Part shown: in pieces, positions 61,266 to 64,000 of the stretch
Numbering within the stretch: the first letter of the stretch is position 1
Layout: every line of letters begins with the position of its first letter
Origin: Pedobacter sp. ASV28
Lineage (GTDB): Bacteria; Bacteroidota; Bacteroidia; Sphingobacteriales; Sphingobacteriaceae
Length of the DNA: 64,000 nucleotides
Direction: 5' to 3'
NCBI RefSeq assembly: GCF_016428855.1
Contig: NZ_JAELTN010000013.1
Coordinates: forward strand, 1-64,000
Program-made: the position numbers and the translations under genes
The notes under the pieces: generated by a model
Told to the model about the DNA's origin: nothing
What the model saw: only the letters and a program-made list of their open reading frames with translations
The model's database searches: none

Positions 61266-62345
61266 TTATTTATAAAAAGGAAACTTAACTACTTTCGCTT
61301 TTACTTTATTATTTCTGATATCGATAAATATCTCAGTACCTTCTTTAGCAAAGGCTTTGGCAACGTAAGCAATGCCAATTGCCTTTTGCAATGATGGCGA
61401 TTGTGTTCCTGAAGTTACCCTGCCAATGTTATTCCCATCGGTATCCACTACGACATAATCATGACGTGGAATCCCCCGGTCGATCATTTCGAAACCAACC
61501 AATTTACGGGCTACACCAGCTTCCTTCTGTGCCAACAAGGCTGCCGAGTTGGTAAAATCTTTGGTAAATTTGGTAATCCAGCCCAAACCAGCTTCAATGG
61601 GAGAAGTGCTATCATCAATATCATTTCCGTATAAACAAAAACCCATTTCCAAACGTAGGGTATCACGCGCACCCAAACCTATAGGTTTAATTCCGTAGGC
61701 TGCTCCCGCCTCAAAAATGGCATTCCAAATCTGTTCTGCATATTGGTTTTCAAAATAAATTTCAAAGCCACCTGCACCCGTATATCCGGTAGCCGAAACC
61801 AATACGTTATCTACGCCAGCAAACGTTCCCTTCTTAAAGGTATAATATTCCATAGAAGCTAGGTCAATGCCTGTTAAACTTTGTAAGGCATCTGCTGCTT
61901 TAGGGCCTTGAATAGCCAATAGGGAAGTTTTATCGGAAATATTATGCATTTCTACATTATTGGTATTGAATTGCTGTATCCAATTCCAATCCTTTTCAAT
62001 ATTAGAGGCATTTACCACCAACATATAGGTTTTCTCGTCTATACGGTAAACCAATAAATCATCTACAATTCCACCATCCTCATTGGGCAAACAAGAGTAT
62101 TGAATTTTTCCATCATATAGTTTAGCAGCATCGTTGCTCGTTACGCGTTGAATTAAGTCTAAAGCATTTTCCCCCTTAAGGATAAACTCGCCCATATGGC
62201 TTACATCAAAAACACCCACGGCATTTCTTACCGTAGCATGTTCAGCATTAATACCTTCATATTGTACAGGCATGTTATAACCAGCAAAAGGAACCATCTT
62301 AGCCCCAAGCGATATATGTTTTTCAGTTAAAGCGGTGTTTTTCAT
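61266..62345 (-). CDS. gcvT: Aminomethyltransferase, glycine cleavage system T protein
   Basis: The 359-residue protein shows GcvT motifs: the N-terminal [21 protein letters not shown] and [13 protein letters not shown], the [21 protein letters not shown] section that binds tetrahydrofolate, [15 protein letters not shown] and [22 protein letters not shown]. It moves the methylene group from the lipoyl arm to tetrahydrofolate and frees ammonia. No gcvH or gcvP is adjacent. The 110-base upstream leader contains small palindromes, but I could not match it to the glycine riboswitch. A -7-like TACTTTTG lies at 62465-62472 on the minus strand. Confidence 0.95.
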   Translation of the reverse strand: MKNTALTEKHISLGAKMVPFAGYNMPVQYEGINAEHATVRNAVGVFDVSHMGEFILKGENALDLIQRVTSNDAAKLYDGKIQYSCLPNEDGGIVDDLLVYRIDEKTYMLVVNASNIEKDWNWIQQFNTNNVEMHNISDKTSLLAIQGPKAADALQSLTGIDLASMEYYTFKKGTFAGVDNVLVSATGYTGAGGFEIYFENQYAEQIWNAIFEAGAAYGIKPIGLGARDTLRLEMGFCLYGNDIDDSTSPIEAGLGWITKFTKDFTNSAALLAQKEAGVARKLVGFEMIDRGIPRHDYVVVDTDGNNIGRVTSGTQSPSLQKAIGIAYVAKAFAKEGTEIFIDIRNNKVKAKVVKFPFYK

Positions 62346-62552
62346 ATGTATAATTATCTCTTTTATAGTAGCTATGCCTTTTCCATTCCCCTCTTTTTAT
62401 CGCCACGTTTACCTACCTGAAAGTTAGGTCTGCATCGGCCCATTGGCATTATTTATCTAACGGCCAAAAGTACTAAGAAAAAGCTAATATTTGGATCATA
62501 TTTTATAGGATAGCATAGGTAAAAAGTATATTTGCTTGTCAAAGACCTTATC

Positions 62553-63005
62553 ATGATGTTATCTATTAAACGTACCACCGCCCAAAACAAAGATTTCATT
62601 GATCTGGTTAGGCTTTTAGATATAGAACTTGCCGAAATTGACGGAGAAGAACACGGATTTTATTCACAATACAACAAAATTGATAAAATTAACCACGTTG
62701 TACTCCTTTATGAAAATGAGCTGGCCATTGCCTGTGGAGCCATAAAAGAATACGCTTTAGACACCATGGAGGTCAAAAGAATGTATACCCATTTAGCTTA
62801 CAGGGGGAAAGGAATTGCCAGTAGGCTGTTAAAGGAATTGGAAAAATGGGCAAAAGAATTGGGCTATAAAAAATGCCTACTGGAAACTGGAAAGCGCCAA
62901 GAAGATGCCGTAGCGCTTTATCGAAAAAATGATTATCAACATATCTCCAATTATGGGCAATATGTAGGAATAGAGAATAGCATCTGCTTTCAGAAAATTT
63001 TATAA
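62553..63005 (+). CDS. GNAT family N-acetyltransferase
   Basis: From the ATG at 62553 the protein has 150 residues. It shows the GNAT acetyl-CoA site YRGKGIASRLLKELEKWAKELG near 85-105, preceded by VKRMYTHL, and a GxxEDAVALYRKNDY-type segment near 125. The acceptor is unknown. The frame starting with a TTG at 62532 overlaps a TATATTTG -7-like box (62527-62534), so the later ATG is preferred. It lies alone between gcvT (divergent) and the thr leader. Confidence 0.87.
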   Translation: MMLSIKRTTAQNKDFIDLVRLLDIELAEIDGEEHGFYSQYNKIDKINHVVLLYENELAIACGAIKEYALDTMEVKRMYTHLAYRGKGIASRLLKELEKWAKELGYKKCLLETGKRQEDAVALYRKNDYQHISNYGQYVGIENSICFQKIL

Positions 63006-63109
63006 CCTCAAGAACAAGCATTCATTTTTAATATTTACAACATTAAACCCATTCCTCAATCAACTTTACAAAGCATCCCATAAAAAATTGAAAAATTTAA
63101 ACACAAACG

Positions 63110-63141
63110 TTTGCTTTTATAAAAAATAATATTCTTCTTTG
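63110..63141 (+). promoter_or_regulatory. Predicted promoter of the thr operon
   Basis: TTTG (63110-63113), 20 bases, CTTCTTTG (63134-63141) fits the Bacteroidota pattern. It lies 33 bases before the leader peptide ATG. Confidence 0.5.
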
Positions 63142-63173
63142 TAATATAATAAGCAACACCAACAAGTAAGGCA

Positions 63174-63251
63174 ATGATTTTTAACTCTTCAATTATTACC
63201 ACAATTATTATTACCGGCGGCAAAGCTATCGGGAGCAATAACCTTGTGTAA
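63174..63251 (+). CDS. thrL: Threonine operon leader peptide
   Basis: The 25-residue peptide MIFNSSIITTIIITGGKAIG plus SNNLV contains eight successive Ile/Thr codons (codons 7-14, 63192-63215; three Thr and five Ile). Low charged tRNA-Thr or tRNA-Ile would stall the ribosome here. Codons 19-21 contain TCGGGAGC (63229-63236), which is the exact complement of the 5' arm of the terminator (63281-63288). This is the organisation of a transcription attenuator for a threonine/isoleucine biosynthesis operon. No RBS of the Shine-Dalgarno type is evident, in keeping with the phylum. Confidence 0.85.
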   Translation: MIFNSSIITTIIITGGKAIGSNNLV

Positions 63252-63314
63252 AATTGAGAAAACATAAAGACACAAAAAGCGCTCCCGAAATATCGGGGGC
63301 GCTTTTTTTTTAAG
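63229..63314 (+). promoter_or_regulatory. Attenuator: antiterminator segment and terminator hairpin of the thr operon
   Basis: The terminator stem (63278-63288 with 63293-63303, 11 bp with one G-U pair, AATA loop) is followed by nine T's. The segment TCGGGAGC at 63229-63236 can instead pair with GCTCCCGA (63281-63288). When the ribosome stalls upstream the antiterminator should form and transcription proceeds into the aspartokinase gene; when translation is rapid the terminator forms. Confidence 0.85.
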
Positions 63315-63341
63315 ACTATATAAACAAAATAAATTAAGCAG

Positions 63342-64000
63342 ATGAAAGTCCTCAAATTTGGTGGTACATCCGTAGGTACGACCGAAAACATTAAAACACT
63401 TTTAAACCTTGTAAAAGAAGAAAGAAAAAATGCCAATCCGGTAGTTGTATTATCGGCAATGAGCGGCGTAACCAATCTCCTGTTAGAAATGGCAGAGTTA
63501 GCCGAAAATGGCGAAAGTTATCAGGAACAATTAAAAACCATTGAAAAAAGACATTTTGATGTGGTAAAGTCGTTGTTGCCCGCCGCTGCACAAAATCCAA
63601 TCTTAACCAAGCTAAAAATCAACTTTAACGAACTTGAAGATGCCCTACAGGCCGTAGCAAGCCTCAGGGAACTGAGTCTACGCACCAAAGATTTTATTGT
63701 AAGCTTTGGAGAAAGATGTTCTAACGTAATGGTAAGTCACATTGCTTCGCAATATTTTGATAATGCCCTGTATGTTGACGGTTCTCAGCTTATTAAAACA
63801 GACCATAATTTTGGCAATGCTCGTGTAGACTTTATACTAACAGATGCACTGATCAAAGAATTTCATGAGCAGAACAGCGATAAAATTTTATTTGTAACCG
63901 GTTTTATTGCCAGTACAAAAGACAACAAGATGACCACACTGGGCCGTGGAGGATCTGACTACACCGCAGCCATTTGGGGTGCAGCCCTAAACGCGGAAGA
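63342..64000 (+). CDS. thrA: Aspartate kinase, probably bifunctional aspartokinase/homoserine dehydrogenase I (partial)
   Basis: The visible 219 residues run off the right edge. They begin MKVLKFGGTSVGTTENIKTL, the aspartokinase N-terminus with its KFGGTSV nucleotide motif, followed by VVLSAMSGVTNLLLEMAE, SLRTKDFIVSFGERCSNVMVS and TTLGRGGSDYTAA. Aspartokinase phosphorylates Asp, the first step to Lys, Met and Thr. The upstream Thr/Ile attenuator strongly suggests the fused ThrA type, but the dehydrogenase half is outside the window. The ATG follows the attenuator terminator by about 30 bases. Confidence 0.9.
   Translation, partial: MKVLKFGGTSVGTTENIKTLLNLVKEERKNANPVVVLSAMSGVTNLLLEMAELAENGESYQEQLKTIEKRHFDVVKSLLPAAAQNPILTKLKINFNELEDALQAVASLRELSLRTKDFIVSFGERCSNVMVSHIASQYFDNALYVDGSQLIKTDHNFGNARVDFILTDALIKEFHEQNSDKILFVTGFIASTKDNKMTTLGRGGSDYTAAIWGAALNAE

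Noticed and set aside
62346..62465. Possible glycine riboswitch in the gcvT leader
   Set aside because: The region has small palindromes but I could not find the conserved glycine-riboswitch core or any other known class.
63056..63475. 139-residue minus-strand ORF covering the thr leader
   Set aside because: It runs antisense through the attenuator and the start of aspartokinase and has no coding evidence.

Overview
The window reads as chromosomal DNA of a Bacteroidota bacterium, most likely a Pedobacter-like member of the Sphingobacteriaceae. Pointers seen in the sequence are type IX secretion (T9SS) C-terminal domains, a one-piece hybrid two-component regulator with reg_prop/Y_Y_Y sensor repeats, a GldB gliding lipoprotein, a TraR/DksA protein with a degenerate zinc finger, several SPII lipoproteins, AT-rich intergenic DNA without strong Shine-Dalgarno sites, and promoters of the TTTG-N19/20-TAnnTTTG type. 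The genus is inference. Both ends cut a gene: a sterol desaturase-like gene on the left and an aspartokinase gene on the right.

Layout. 1-6.1 kb (minus strand): membrane-bound desaturase/hydroxylase (partial), GIN-domain lipoprotein, repeat-rich surface protein, Tat-exported phosphocholine-type phospholipase C, aldose 1-epimerase-like protein. 6.3-19 kb: a compact polysaccharide-degradation locus. The hybrid regulator diverges from a T9SS-type exported protein, a beta-helix protein, a GH2 glycosidase and a DNRLRE-PL8 lyase with an intact chondroitinase AC-like active site. No SusC/SusD pair is present. 19-26 kb: hydroxyacid dehydrogenase, esterase, TIGR01777 epimerase, photolyase, two FKBP lipoproteins and an N-formylglutamate-amidohydrolase-like lipoprotein. 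26-32.5 kb: a MarR-led beta-oxidation operon matching Bacillus fadN-fadA-fadE, interrupted by a four-helix-bundle gene and related inverted repeats. 32.6-44.3 kb: MFS transporter, a decayed gene, tRNA-Val, recO, diacylglycerol kinase, MMPL transporter, small genes, ileS, dksA-like and lspA. 44.5-49.9 kb: envelope genes, namely DUF1080, SIMPL, tandem small membrane proteins and a YceI/outer-membrane-barrel/YceI-like set. 49.9-62.4 kb: housekeeping genes (serS, rsmI, lnt, second lspA, nadE, gldB, patatin, comB, gcvT) plus a second frameshifted gene. 62.5-64 kb: acetyltransferase and the thr operon leader with the start of aspartokinase.

How the genes work together. The fad operon looks controlled by its own MarR regulator: a consensus promoter is immediately followed by a perfect palindrome at the expected transcription start. 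The aspartokinase gene is preceded by a complete transcription attenuator: an Ile/Thr-rich leader peptide, an antiterminator segment inside its reading frame and a terminator. lspA (twice), lnt and many lipoproteins form a lipoprotein-maturation theme. The GH2, PL8 and beta-helix proteins all carry export signals and probably act together on an acidic polysaccharide outside the cytoplasm.

No CRISPR array, transposase, integrase or phage module was seen. The most notable points are the thr attenuator, the inverted-repeat four-helix-bundle unit inside the fad operon, the swapped GIHH signature in IleRS, the SusCD-less PL8 locus, and two genes whose frameshifts fall in homopolymers.
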